Shown piece by piece: positions 28,059-42,172 of a DNA stretch of 64,000 nucleotides; position 1 is the first letter of the stretch, and every line of letters begins with the position of its first letter. A program made the translations under genes and the position numbers. The notes beneath the pieces are model-generated. The model was not told the origin of the DNA. It did not search any database and worked only from the letters and a program-made list of their open reading frames with translations. Origin of the DNA: Bombus terrestris (taxonomy: Eukaryota; Arthropoda; Insecta; Hymenoptera; Apidae). The stretch spans positions 14,632,001-14,696,000 of the forward strand of contig NC_063279.1 of the NCBI RefSeq assembly GCF_910591885.1, read 5' to 3'.

Positions 28059-28119
28059 CGTAATGTTATATATAATGTTATATATTATATATATCGTATA
28101 ATGTTATTATACGTTATAT
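28059..28119 (+). repeat. 61-bp very AT-rich monomer, S0
   Basis: In place of a 30-bp monomer there are 61 bp with only 9 G/C, including TATATATTATATATATCG and two TAATGTTAT words. Copies sit at 34691 and 49155. The paralogous place at about 29,548-29,590 has the ordinary monomer, so this is a derived change that has been copied with the HOR. Confidence 0.88.
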
Positions 28120-30810
28120 CGTAATACTATGTAACGTTATACGTTGTAACGGTATACAACATAACGTTATACTTTATATCGGAATATTATATAACGTTAT
28201 ACGTTATATCGTAATGCTATACAGTGTTATACGTAATATTGTAATACTATATAACGTTATACGTTGTAACTGTATACTACATAACGTTATACGTTATATC
28301 GTAATATTATATGACGTAATATGTAATATCGTAATACTATATAACGTTATACGTTATGTCGTAATACTATACAACGTTATACGTTATATCGTAATACTAT
28401 ATAGCAGTATACGTTATATCGTAATAGTATAGCGTTATACGTTATATCGTAATACTATATAACGTTATACATTATATTGTAATGCTATATAACGTTATAC
28501 GTTGTAACTGTAGACTACATAACGTTATACGTTATATCGAAATACTATACAACGTTATACGTTATATCGTAATACTATGTAACGTTATACGTTGTAACTG
28601 TATACTACATAACGTTATACGTTATATCGTAATGTGATATAACGTTATACGTTATATCGTAATGTGATATAACGTTATACGTTATATTGTAATACTATAT
28701 AGCGTTACACGTTGTAACTGTATACTACATAACGTTATGCGTCATATCGTAATGTTATATAACGTTATACGTTATATTGTAATACTTTGTAACGTTATAC
28801 GTTGTAACTGTATACTACATAACGTTATACGTTATATCGTAATGTGATATAACGTTATACGTTATATTGTAATACTATAGAACGTTATACGTTGTACCTG
28901 TATACTACATAACGTTATACGTTATATCGTAATGTTATATAACGTTATACGTTATATCGTAATGTTATATAACGTTATACGTTATATCGTAATACTTTAT
29001 AACGTTATACGTTGTAACTGTATACTACATAACGTTATACGTTATATCGTTATATTATATGACGTTATAGGTTATATCGTAACAGTATATAACGTTATAC
29101 GTTGTAACTGTATACTACATAACGTTTTGCGTTATATCGTAATGTTATATAACGTTATACGTTATATTGTAATACTTTGTAACGTTATACGTTGTAACTG
29201 TATACTACATAACATTACACGTTATATCGTAATGTTATATAACTTTATACGTTCTAACGGAATACTACATAACGTTATACGTTATATCGTAATATTATAT
29301 GACGTTATATGTTATATCGTAATACTATATAGCAATATACGTTATATCGTAATAATATAGCGTTATTCGTTATGTCGTAATACTATATAACGTTATACAT
29401 TATATCGTAATACTATATAACGTTATACGTTATATCGAAATACTATACCACGTTATACGTTATATCGTAATACTATGTAACGTTATACGTAGTAACTGCA
29501 TACTACATAACGTTATACATTATATCGTAATGTTATATAACGTTATACGTTATATCGTAATGTTATATAACGTTATACGTTATATCGTAATACTATGTAA
29601 CGTTATACGTTGTAACGGTATACAACATAACGTTATACTTTATATCGGAATATTATATAACGTTATACGTTATATCGTAATGCTATACAGCGTTATACGT
29701 AATATTGTAATACTATATAACGTTATACGTTGTAACTGTATACTACATAACGTTATACGTTATATCGTAATATTATATGACGTAATATGTAATATCGTAA
29801 TACTATATAACGTTATACGTTATGTCGTAATACTATACAACGTTATACGTTATATCGTAATACTATATAGCAGTATACGTTATATCGTAATACTATATAA
29901 CGTTATACATTATATTGTAATGCTATATAACGTTATACGTTGTAACTGTGGACTACATAACGTTATACGTTATATCGAAATACTATACAACGTTATACGT
30001 TATATCGTAATACCATGTAACGTTATACGTTGTAACTGTATACTACATAACGTTATACGTTATATCGTAATACTATATAGCATTATACGTTATATCGTAA
30101 TAGTATAGCGTTATACGTTATGTCGTAATACTATATAACGTTATACATTATATCGTAATACTATATAACGTTATACGTTATATCGAAATACTATACAACG
30201 TTATACGTTATATCGTAATACTATGTAACGTTATACGTAGTAACTGCATACTACAAAACGTCACACGTTATATCGTAATGTCATATAACGTTATACGTTA
30301 TATCGTAATACTATGTAACGTTATACGTTGTAACGGTATTCTACATAACGTTATACGTTATCAGATAATGCTATATAACGTTATGTGTTACATCGTAATA
30401 CTACATGACGTTATACGATATATCGTAATCATATGTAATGTTATACGTTACATCGTAATACTATAGAACGTTATACGTTATATCGTAATATTATTTAACG
30501 TTATACGTTATATCGTAATACTATATAACGTTATACGTTATATCGAAATACTATACAACGTTATACGTTATATCGTAATACTATGTAACGTTATACGTTG
30601 TAACGGTATACTACATAACGTTACACGTTGTATCGTAATGTTACATAACGTTATACGTTATATCGTAATACTATGTAACGTTATACGTTGTAACTGTATA
30701 CTACATAACGTTATACGTTATATCGTAATGTGACATAACGTTATACGTTATATCGTAATGTGATATAACGTTATACGTTATATTGTAATACTATATAACG
30801 TTACACGTTG

Positions 30811-31080
30811 TAACTGTATACTACATAACGTAATGCGTTATATCGTAATGTTATATAACGTTATACGTTATATTGTAATACTTTGTAACGTTATACGTTG
30901 TAACTGTATACTACATAACGTAATGCGTTATATCGTAATGTTATATAACGTTATACGTTATATTGTAATACTTTGTAACGTTATACGTTGTAACTGTATA
31001 CTACATAACGTAATGCGTTATATCGTAATGTTATATAACGTTATACGTTATATTGTAATACTTTGTAACGTTATACGTTG
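30811..31080 (+). repeat. Three identical tandem 90-bp trimers
   Basis: Units at 30,811, 30,901 and 30,991 are identical by eye over 90 bp each. Each has a CTGTATACTACATAACGTAA monomer, a TCGTAATGTTATATAACG monomer and a TTGTAATACTTTGTAACG monomer. The homologous places in S1 (about 37,351) and S2 (about 51,933) have one unit. This is a recent local amplification in S0. Confidence 0.93.
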
Positions 31081-31769
31081 TAACTGTATACTACATAACG
31101 TTATACGTTATATCGTAATGTGTTATAACGTTATACGTTATATTGTAATACTATATAACGATATACGTTGTAACTGTATACTACATAACGTTATACGTTA
31201 TATCGTAATATTATATGACGTTATATGTTATATCGTAATACTATATAACGTTATACGTTATATCGAAATACTATACAACGTTATACGTTATATCGTAATA
31301 CTATGTAACGTTATACGTTGTAACGGTATACTACATAACGTTACACGTTGTATCGTAATGTTACATAACGTTATACGTTATATCGTAATACTATGTAACG
31401 TTATACGTAGTAACTGCATACTACATAACGTTATACATTATATCGTAATGTTATATAACGTTATACGTTATATCGTAATGTGATATATCGTTATACGTTA
31501 TATCGTAATGCTATGCAGCGTTATACGTAATATTGTAATACTATATAACGTTATACTTTGTAACTATATACTACATAACGTTATACGTTATATCGTAATA
31601 TTATATGACGTTATATGTTATATCGTAATGCTATACAGCGTTATACGTTATATCGTAATACTATATAGCGTTATACGTTATGTGGTAATACTATATAAAG
31701 TTATACGTTATATCGTAATACTGTAGAACGTTATGCGTTATATCGTAATACTATATACCGTTATACGTT

Positions 31770-32063
31770 ATGTCGTTATGCGTAACAGTATATAACGTTA
31801 TACGTTATATCGTAATATTATATAATGTTATTGGTTACATTGTCATGCTATGCAGCGTTATACAATATATCGTAATACTATATAATGTTATACGTTCTAA
31901 CGGTATACTACATAACGTTATACTTTATATTGTAATACTATATAACGTTATACATTATATCGTAATACTATATAACGTTATACGTTATGTCGTAATACTG
32001 TACAACGTTATACGTTATATCGTAATACTATATAGCAGTATACTTTATATCGTAATAGTATAG
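31770..32063 (+). repeat. S-unit marker with TGTCGTTATGCG, S0 copy
   Basis: A rare junction where GTTATGTCG runs into TTATGCGTAACAG is followed by TTGGTTACATTGTCATGC. Copies occur only at 31770, 38188 and 52772, each in the last part of an S unit, so it is diagnostic for S against L. Confidence 0.85.
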
Positions 32064-32120
32064 CGTTATACGTTATATCGTAACAGTATATAACGTTATA
32101 CGTTGTAACTGTATACTACA

Positions 32121-32160
32121 TAACGTTACACGTTAATCGTAACGTTATATAACTTTATAC
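32121..32160 (+). repeat. 27-bp monomer with CGTTAATCG
   Basis: The TAT of CGTTATATCG is missing, giving ACACGTTAATCG. Further copies are near 32,461, 38,550, 46,484, 53,132 and 53,461. All are in Region III, at S-unit ends or the end of L1. Confidence 0.8.
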
Positions 32161-33480
32161 GTTGTAACGGAATACTACATAACGTTATACGTTATATCGT
32201 AATATTATATGACATTATATGTTATATCGTAATACTATATAGCAGTATACTTTCGTATATCGTAATAGTATAGCGTTATACGTTATATCGTAATACTATA
32301 TAACGTTAAACGTTATATCGTAACAGTATATAACGTTATACGTTGTAACTGTATACTACATAACGTTATGCGTTATATCGTAATGTTATATAACATTATA
32401 CGTTATATTTCAATACTTTGTAACGTTATACGTTGTAACTGTATACTACATAACGTTACACGTTAATCGTAATGTTATATAACTTTATACGTTGTTACGG
32501 AATACTACATAACGTTATACGTTATATCGTAATGTGATATAACGTTATACGTTCTATTGTAATACTATATAACGTTATACGTTATTTCGTAATACTACAT
32601 AACGTTATATGATATATCGTAATAGTATGTAATGTTATAAGTTGTAACGGTATACTACATAACGTTATACTTTATATCGTAATACTATACAACATTATAC
32701 GTTATATCGTAATACTATATAGCGTTATACGTTATGTCGTTATACGTAACAGTATATAACGTTATACGTTATATCGTAATATTATATAATGTTATTGGTT
32801 ATATTGTCATGCTATGCAGCGTTATACAATATATCGTAATACTATATAATGTTATACGTTCTAACGGTATACTACATAACATTATACTTTATATTGTAAT
32901 ACTATATAACGTTATACATTATATCGTAATACTATATAACGTTATACGTTATATCGAAATACTATACAACGTTATACGTTAAATCGTAATACTATGTAAC
33001 GTTATACGTTGTAACTGTATACTACATAACGTTATACGTTATATCGTAATGTGATATAACGTTATACGTTATATTGTAATACTATATAACGTTATACGTT
33101 GTAACTGTATACTACATAACGTTATACGTTATATCGTAATATTATTTAACGTTATACGTTATATCGTAATACTATATAACGTTATACGTTATATCGAAAT
33201 ACTATACAACGTTATACGTTATATCGTAATACTATGTAACGTTATACGTTGTAACGGTATACTACATAACGTTACACGTTGTATCGTAATGTTACATAAC
33301 GTTATACGTTATATCGTAATACTATGTAACGTTATACGTTGTAACTGTATACTACATAACGTTATACGTTATATCGTAATGTGATATAACGTTATACGTT
33401 ATATCGTAATGTGATATAACGTTATACGTTATATCGTAATGTGATATAACGTTATACGTTATATTGTAATACTATATAAC

Positions 33481-33540
33481 GTTACACGTTGTAACTGTAT
33501 ACTAAATAACGTTACACGTTGTAACTGTATACTAAATAAC
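33481..33540 (+). repeat. Doubled CACGTTGTAACTGTATAC monomer, S1 only
   Basis: A 30-bp monomer with GTATACTAAATAACG is present twice in a row here and once in S2 (about 47,970-48,005). Just upstream S1 has three TGTGATATA monomers where S2 has four. The +30 and -30 cancel, so the S1/S2 offset is the same before and after. Confidence 0.85.
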
Positions 33541-34198
33541 GTAATGCGTTATATCGTAATGTTATATAACGTTATACGTTATATTGTAATACTTTGTAAC
33601 GTTATACGTTGTAACTGTATACTACATAACGTTATACGTTATATCGTAATGTGATATGACGTTATACGTTATATTGTAATAGTATATAACGTTATACGTT
33701 GTAACTGTATACTACATAACGTTATACGTTATATCGTAATATTTTATGACGTTATATGTTATATCGTAATACTATATAACGTTATACGTTATGTCGCAAT
33801 ACTATACAGCGTTATACGTTATATCGTAATACTATATAGCAGTATACGTTATATCGTAATAATATAGCGTTATTCGTTATGTCGTAATACTATATAACGT
33901 TATACATTATATCGTAATACTATATAACGTTATACGTTATATCGAAATACTATACAACGTTATACGTTATATCGTAATACTATGTAACGTTATACGTAGT
34001 AACTGCATACTACATAACGTTATACATTATATCGTAATGTTATATAACGTTATACGTTATATCGTAATGTGATATATCGTTATACGTTATATCGTAATGC
34101 TATACAGCGTTATACGTAATATTGTAATACTATATAACGTTATACGTTATATCGTAATACTACATAACGTTATATGATATATCGTAATAGTATGTAAT

Positions 34199-34495
34199 GT
34201 GATACGTTCTAACGGTATACTACATAACGTTATACTTTATATCGGAATATTATATAACGTTATACGTTATATCGTAATGCTATACAGCGTTATACGTAAT
34301 ATTGTAATACTATATAACGTTATACGTTGTAACTGTATACTACATAACGTTTTACGTTATATCGTAATATTATATGACGTAATATGTAATATCGTAATAC
34401 TATATAACGTTATACGTTATGTCGTAATACTATACAGCGTTATACGTTATATCGTAATACTATATAGCAGTATACGTTATATCGTAATAATATAG
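34199..34495 (+). repeat. 297-bp module marked by ATACGTTCTAACGG, copy 1 of 8
   Basis: The module runs from GTGATACGTTCTAACGG through CGGAATATTATATAACG, a GCTATACAGCG monomer, TTTTACGTTATATCG and GACGTAATATGTAATATCG to the GCAGTATACG monomer. Copies start at 34199, 40585, 45513, 48663, 55586, 57202, 61070 and 62686. It is the most frequently reused long block in Region III and occurs in both S and L units. Confidence 0.85.
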
Positions 34496-34690
34496 CGTTA
34501 TTCGTTATGTCGTAATACTATATAACGTTATACATTATATCGTAATACTATATAACGCTATACGTTATATCGAAATACTATACCACGTTATACGTTATAT
34601 CGTAATACTATGTAACGTTATACGTAGTAACTGCATACTACATAACGTTATACATTATATCGTAATGTTATATAACGTTATACGTTATAT

Positions 34691-34751
34691 CGTAATGTTA
34701 TATATAATGTTATATATTATATATATCGTATAATGTTATTATACGTTATAT
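34691..34751 (+). repeat. 61-bp very AT-rich monomer, S1
   Basis: This is the homologue of 28059, shifted by 6,632, with no difference seen by eye. Confidence 0.88.
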
Positions 34752-37700
34752 CGTAATACTATGTAACGTTATACGTTGTAACGGTATACAACATAACGTT
34801 ATACTTTATATCGGAATATTATATAACGTTATACGTTATATCGTAATGCTATACAGCGTTATACGTAATATTGTAATACTATATAACGTTATACGTTGTA
34901 ACTGTATACTACATAACGTTATACGTTATATCGTAATATTATATGACGTAATATGTAATATCGTAATACTATATAACGTTATACGTTATGTCGTAATACT
35001 ATACAACGTTATACGTTATATCGTAATACTATATAGCAGTATACGTTATATCGTAATAGTATAGCGTTATACGTTATATCGTAATACTATATAACGTTAT
35101 ACATTATATTGTAATGCTATATAACGTTATACGTTGTAACTGTAGACTACATAACGTTATACGTTATATCGAAATACTATACAACGTTATACGTTATATC
35201 GTAATACTATGTAACGTTATACGTTGTAACTGTATACTACATAACGTTATACGTTATATCGTAATGTGATATAACGTTATACGTTATATCGTAATGTGAT
35301 ATAACGTTATACGTTATATTGTAATACTATATAACGTTACACGTTGTAACTGTATACTACATAACGTTATGCGTTATATCGTAATGTTATATAACGTTAT
35401 ACGTTATATTGTAATACTTTGTAACGTTATACGTTGTAACTGTATACTACATAACGTTATACGTTATATCGTAATGTGATATAACGTTATACGTTATATT
35501 GTAATACTATAGAACGTTATACGTTGTAACTGTATACTACATAACGTTATACGTTATATCGTAATGTTATATAACGTTATACGTTATATCGTAATGTTAT
35601 ATAACGTTATACGTTATATCGTAATACTTTATAACGTTATACGTTGTAACTGTATACTACATAACGTTATACGATATATCGTTATATTATATGACGTTAT
35701 ACGTTATATCGTAACAGTATATAACGTTATACGTTGTACCTGTATACTACATAACGTTATGCGTTATATCGTAATGTTATATAACGTTATACGTTATATT
35801 GTAATACTTTGTAACGTTATACGTTGTAACTGTATACTACATAACATTACACGTTATATCGTAATGTTATATAACTTTATACGTTCTAACGGAATACTAC
35901 ATAACGTTATACGTTGTATCGTAATATTATATGACGTTATATGTTATATCGTAATACTATATAGCAATATACGTTATATCGTAATAATATAGCGTTATTC
36001 GTTATGTCGTAATACTATATAACGTTATACATTATATCGTAATACTATATAACGTTATACGTTATATCGAAATACTATACCACGTTATACGTTATATCGT
36101 AATACTATGTAACGTTATACGTAGTAACTGCATACTACATAACGTTATACATTATATCGTAATGTTATATAACGTTATACGTTATAGCGTAATGTTATAT
36201 AACGTTATACGTTATATCGTAATACTATGTAACGTTATACGTTGTAACGGTATACAACATAACGTTATACTTTATATCGGAATATTATATAACGTTATAC
36301 GTTATATCGTAATGCTATACAGCGTTATACGTAATATTGTAATACTATAAAACGTTATACGTTGTAACTGTATACTACATAACGTTATACGTTATATCGT
36401 AATATTATATGACGTAATATGTAATATCGTAATACTATATAACGTTATACGTTATGTCGTAATACTATACAACGTTATACGTTATATCGTAATACTATAT
36501 AGCAGTATACGTTATATCGTAATAGTATAGCGTTAAACGTTATATCGTAATACTATATAACGTTATACATTATATTGTAATGCTATATAACGTTATACGT
36601 TGTAACTGTAGACTACATAACGTTATACGTTATATCGAAATACTATACAACGTTATACGTTATATCGTAATACCATGTAACGTTATACGTTGTAACTTTA
36701 TACTACATAACGTTATACGTTATATCGCAATACTATATAGCATTATACGTTATATCGTAATAGTATAGCGTTATACGTTATGTCGTAATACTATATAACG
36801 TTATACATTATATCGTAATACTATATAACGTTATACGTTATATCGAAATACTATACAACGTTATACGTTATATCGTAATACTATGTAACGTTATACGTAG
36901 TAACTGCATACTACAAAACGTCACACGTTATATCGTAATGTTATATAACGTTATACGTTATATCGTAATACTATGTAACGTTATACGTTGTAACGGTATT
37001 CTACATAACGTTATACGTTATAAGATAATGCTATATAACGTTATGTGTTACATCGTAATACTACATGACGTTATACGATATATCGTAATCATATGTAATG
37101 TTATACGTTACATCGTAATACTATAGAACGTTATACGTTATATCGTAATATTATTTAACGTTATACGTTATATCGTAATACTATATAACGTTATACGTTA
37201 TATCGAAATACTATACAACGTTATACGTTATATCGTAATACTATGTAACGTTATACGTTGTAACGGTATACTACATAACGTTACACGTTGTATCGTAATG
37301 TTACATAACGTTATACGTTATATCGTAATACTATGTAACGTTATACGTTGTAACTGTATACTACATAACGTAATGCGTTATATCGTAATGTTATATAACG
37401 TTATACGTTATATTGTAATACTTTGTAACGTTATACGTTGTAACTGTATACTACATAACGTTATACGTTATATCGTAATGTGATATAACGTTATACGTTA
37501 TATTGTAATACTATATAACGTTATACGTTGTAACTGTATACTACATAACGTTATACGTTATATCGTAATATTATATGACGTTATATGTTATATCGTAATA
37601 CTATATAACGTTATACGTTATGTCGTAATACTATACAGCGTTATACGTTATATCGTAATACTATATAGCAGTATACGTTATATCGTAATAATATAGCGTT

Positions 37701-38187
37701 ATTCGTTATGTCGTAATACTATATAACGTTATACATTATATCGTAATACTATATAACGTTATACGTTATATCGAAATACTATACAACGTTATACGTTATA
37801 TCGTAATACTATGTAACGTTATACGTAGTAACTGCATACTACATAACGTTATACATTATATCGTAATGTTATATAACGTTATACGTTATATCGTAATGTG
37901 ATATATCGTTATACGTTATATCGTAATGCTATGCAGCGTTATACGTAATATTGTAATACTATATAACGTTATACTTTGTAACTATATACTACATAACGTT
38001 ATACGTTATATCGTAATATTATATGACGTTATATGTTATATCGTAATGCTATACAGCGTTATACGTTATATCGTAATACTATATAGCGTTATACGTTATG
38101 TGGTAATACTATATAAAGTTATACGTTATATCGTAATACTGTAGAACGTTATACGTTATATCGTAATACTATATACCGTTATACGTT

Positions 38188-38481
38188 ATGTCGTTATGCG
38201 TAACAGTATATAACGTTATACGTTATATCGTAATATTATATAATGTTATTGGTTACATTGTCATGCTATGCAGCGTTATACAATATATCGTAATACTATA
38301 TAATGTTATACGTTCTAACGGTATACTACATAACGTTATACTTTATATTGTAATACTATATAACGTTATACATTATATCGTAATACTATATAACGTTATA
38401 CGTTATGTCGTAATACTGTACAACGTTATACGTTATATCGTAATACTATATAGCAGTATACTTTATATCGTAATAGTATAG
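38188..38481 (+). repeat. S-unit marker with TGTCGTTATGCG, S1 copy
   Basis: This is the homologue of 31770 at an offset of 6,418 and lies 992 bp before the landmark that opens L1. Confidence 0.85.
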
Positions 38482-41400
38482 CGTTATACGTTATATCGTA
38501 ACAGTATATAACGTTATACGTTGTAACTGTATACTACATAACGTTACACGTTAATCGTAATGTTATATAACTTTATACGTTGTAACGGAATACTACATAA
38601 CGTTATACGTTATATCGTAATATTATATGACGTTATATGTTATATCGTAATACTATATAACGTTATACGTTATGTCGTAATACTATACAGCGTTATACGT
38701 TATATCGTAATACTATATAGCAGTATACGTTATATCGTAATAACATAGCGTTATTCGTTATGTCGTAATACTATATAACGTTATACATTATATCGTAATA
38801 CTATATAACGTTATACGTTATATCGAAATACTATACAACGTTATACGTTATATCGTAATACTATGTAACGTTATACGTAGTAACTGCATACTACATAACG
38901 TTATACATTATATCGTAATGTTATATAACGTTATACGTTATATCGTAATGTGATATATCGTTATACGTTATATCGTAATGCTATACAGCGATATACGTAA
39001 TATTGTAATACTATATAACGTTATACGTTATTTCGTAATACTACATAACGTTATATGATATATCGTAATAGTATGTAATGTTATAAGTTGTAACGGTATA
39101 CTACATAACGTTATACTTTATATCGTAATACTATACAACATTATACGTTATATCGTAATACTATATAGCGTTATACGTTATGTCGTTATACGTAACAGTA
39201 TATAACGTTATACGTTATATCGTAATATTATATAATGTTATTGGTTATATTGTCATGCTATGCAGCGTTATACAATATATCGTAATACTATATAATGTTA
39301 TACGTTCTAACGGTATACTACATAACATTATACTTTATATTGTAATACTATATAACGTTATACATTATATCGTAATAATATATAACGTTATACGTTATAT
39401 CGAAATACTATACAACGTTATACGTTAAATCGTAATACTATATAACGTTATACGTTGTAACCGTATACTACGTAACGTTATACGTTATATCGTAATGTGA
39501 TATAACGTTATACGTTATATTGTAATACTATATAACGTTATACGTTGTAACTGTATACTACATAACGTTATACGTTATATCGTAATATTATTTAACGTTA
39601 TACGTTATATCGTAATACTATATAACGTTATACGTTATATCGAAATACTATACAACGTTATACGTTATATCGTAATACTATGTAACGTTATACGTTGTAA
39701 CGGTATACTACATAACGTTACACGTTGTATCGTAATGTTACATAACGTTATACGTTATATCGTAATACTATGTAACGTTATACATTGTAACTGTATACTA
39801 CATAACGTTATACGTTATATCGTAATGTGATATAACGTTATACGTTATATCGTAATGTGATATAACGTTATACGTTATATTGTAATACTATATAACGTTA
39901 CACGTTGTAACTGTATACTAAATAACGTAATGCGTTATATCGTAATGTTATATAACGTTATACGTTATATTGTAATACTTTGTAACGTTATACGTTGTAA
40001 CTGTATACTACATAACGTTATACGTTATATCGTAATGTGATATAACGTTATACGTTATATTGTAATAGTATATAACGTTATACGTTGTAACTGTATACTA
40101 CATAACGTTATACGTTATATCGTAATATTTTATGACGTTATATGTTATATCGTAATACTATATAACGTTATACGTTATGTCGTAATACTATACAGCGTTA
40201 TACGTTATATCGTAATACTATATAGCAGTATACGTTATATCGTAATAATATAGCGTTATTCGTTATGTCGTAATACTATATAACGTTATACATTATATCG
40301 TAATACTATATAACGTTACACGTTATATCGAAATACTATACAACGTTATACGTTATATCGTAATACTATGTAACGTTATACGTAGTAACTGCATACTACA
40401 TAACGTTATACATTATATCGTAATGTTATATAACGTTATACGTTATATCGTAATGTGATATATCGTTATACGTTATATCGTAATGCTATACAGCGTTATA
40501 CGTAATATCGTAATACTATATAACGTTATACGTTATATCGTAATACTACATAACGCTATATGATATATCGTAATAGTATGTAATGTGATACGTTCTAACG
40601 GTATACTACATAACGTTATACTTTATATCGGAATATTATATAACGTTATACGTTATATCGTAATGCTATACAGCGTTATACGTAATATTGTAATACTATA
40701 TAACGTTATACGTTGTAACTGTACACTACATAACGTTTTACGTTATATCGTAATATTATATGACGTAATATGTAATATCGTAATACTATGTAACGTTATA
40801 CGTTATGTCGTAATACTATACAACGTTATACGTTATATCGTAATACTATATAGCAGTATACGTTATATCGTAATAGTATAGCGTTATACGTTATATCGTA
40901 ATACTATATAACGTTAAACGTTATATCGTAACAGTATATAACGTTATACGTTGTAACTGTATACTACATAACGTTATGCGTAATATCGTAATGTTATATA
41001 ACGTTATACGTTATATTGTAATACTTTGTAACGTTATACGTTGTAACTGTATACTACATAACGTTATACGTTATATCGTAATGTGATATAACGTTATACG
41101 TTATATTGTAATACTATATAACGTTATACGTTGTAACTGTATACTACATAACGTTATACGTTATATCGTAATATTATATGACGTTATATGTTATATCGTA
41201 ATACTATATAACGTTATACGTTATGTCGTAATACTATACAACGATATACGTTATATCGTAATACTATATAGCAGTATACGTTATATCGTAATAATATAGC
41301 ATTATTCGTTATGTCGTAATACTATATAACGTTATACATTATATCGTAATACTATATAACGTTATACGTTATATCGAAATACTATTCAACGTTATACGCT

Positions 41401-42172
41401 ATATCGTAATACTATGTAACGTTATACGTAGTAACTGCATACTACATAACGTTATACGTTATATCGTAATGTTATATAACGTTATACGTTATATCGTAAT
41501 GCTATACAGCGTTATACGTAATATCGTAATACTATATAACGTTATACGTTATATCGAAATACTATTCAACGTTATACGTTATATCGTAATACTATGTAAC
41601 GTTATACGTAGTAACTGCATACTACATAACGTTATACGTTATATCGTAATGTTATATAACGTTATACGTTATATCGTAATACTATGTAACGTTATACGTT
41701 GTAACGGTATACTACATAACATTATACGTTATAAGATAATGCTATATAACGTTATGTGTTACATCGTAATACTACATGACGTTATACGATATATCGTAAT
41801 CATATGTAACGTTATACGTTACATCGCAATACTATAGAACGTTATACGTTATATCGTAATATTATATAACGTTATTCGTTATATCGTAATGCTATATAGC
41901 GTTATACATTATATCGTAATACTATATCACGTTATACGTTATGTCGTAATACTATATAACGTTATACGTTGTAACCGTATACTACGTAACGTTATACGTT
42001 ATATCGTAATGTGATATAACGTTATACGTTATATTGTAATACTATATAACGTTATACGTTGTAACTGTATACTACATAACGTTATACGTTATATCGTAAT
42101 ATTATTTAACGTTATACGTTATATCGTAATACTATATAACGTTATACGTTATATCGAAATACTATACAACGT

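Larger units (their letters stand above)
26050..32733 (+). repeat. Region III unit S0
   Basis: From about 28,059 to 30,100 this unit matches S1 at an offset of 6,632. The offset becomes 6,660 after a 28-bp monomer that S0 lacks near 29,890, then 6,418 after extra 90-bp repeats at 30,811-31,080 and other material. Before about 27,600 it contains a local 420-bp duplication and matches S1 only loosely. It shares the end of S1 and S2: the TGTCGTTATGCG landmark at 31770 followed by the Region III landmark. Confidence 0.82.
32734..39179 (+). repeat. Region III unit S1 (6,446 bp)
   Basis: The unit begins at the Region III landmark and matches S2 at offset 14,464 from about 32,550 to 37,330, with one local exception around 33.4-33.5 kb. 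The offset becomes 14,584 because S2 has 120 bp more near 51,841-51,960, then 15,001 because S1 lacks a further 417 bp near 38.6 kb. In the first 4.7 kb I noticed roughly a dozen substitutions between S1 and S2, so the copies are very similar. Confidence 0.87.

Noticed and set aside
28059..28119. Transposon terminal repeat or insertion at the AT-rich 61-bp monomer
   Set aside because: It has no target-site duplication, no clear terminal inverted repeats and no foreign sequence. It can be explained by a gained, degenerate monomer with TA slippage.
29530..30108. A real decapeptide-repeat (beta-solenoid-like) protein
   Set aside because: The repeat is regular and hydrophobic, but the frame length differs between homologous HOR copies because of 28-bp monomers, and nothing gene-like surrounds it.
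32245..32260. A meaningful 3-bp insertion (TACTTTCGTATATCG) at the S0 unit end
   Set aside because: The homologue at about 53,250 reads TACTTTATATCG. A single private 3-bp change may be real or a consensus error, and it affects no feature.
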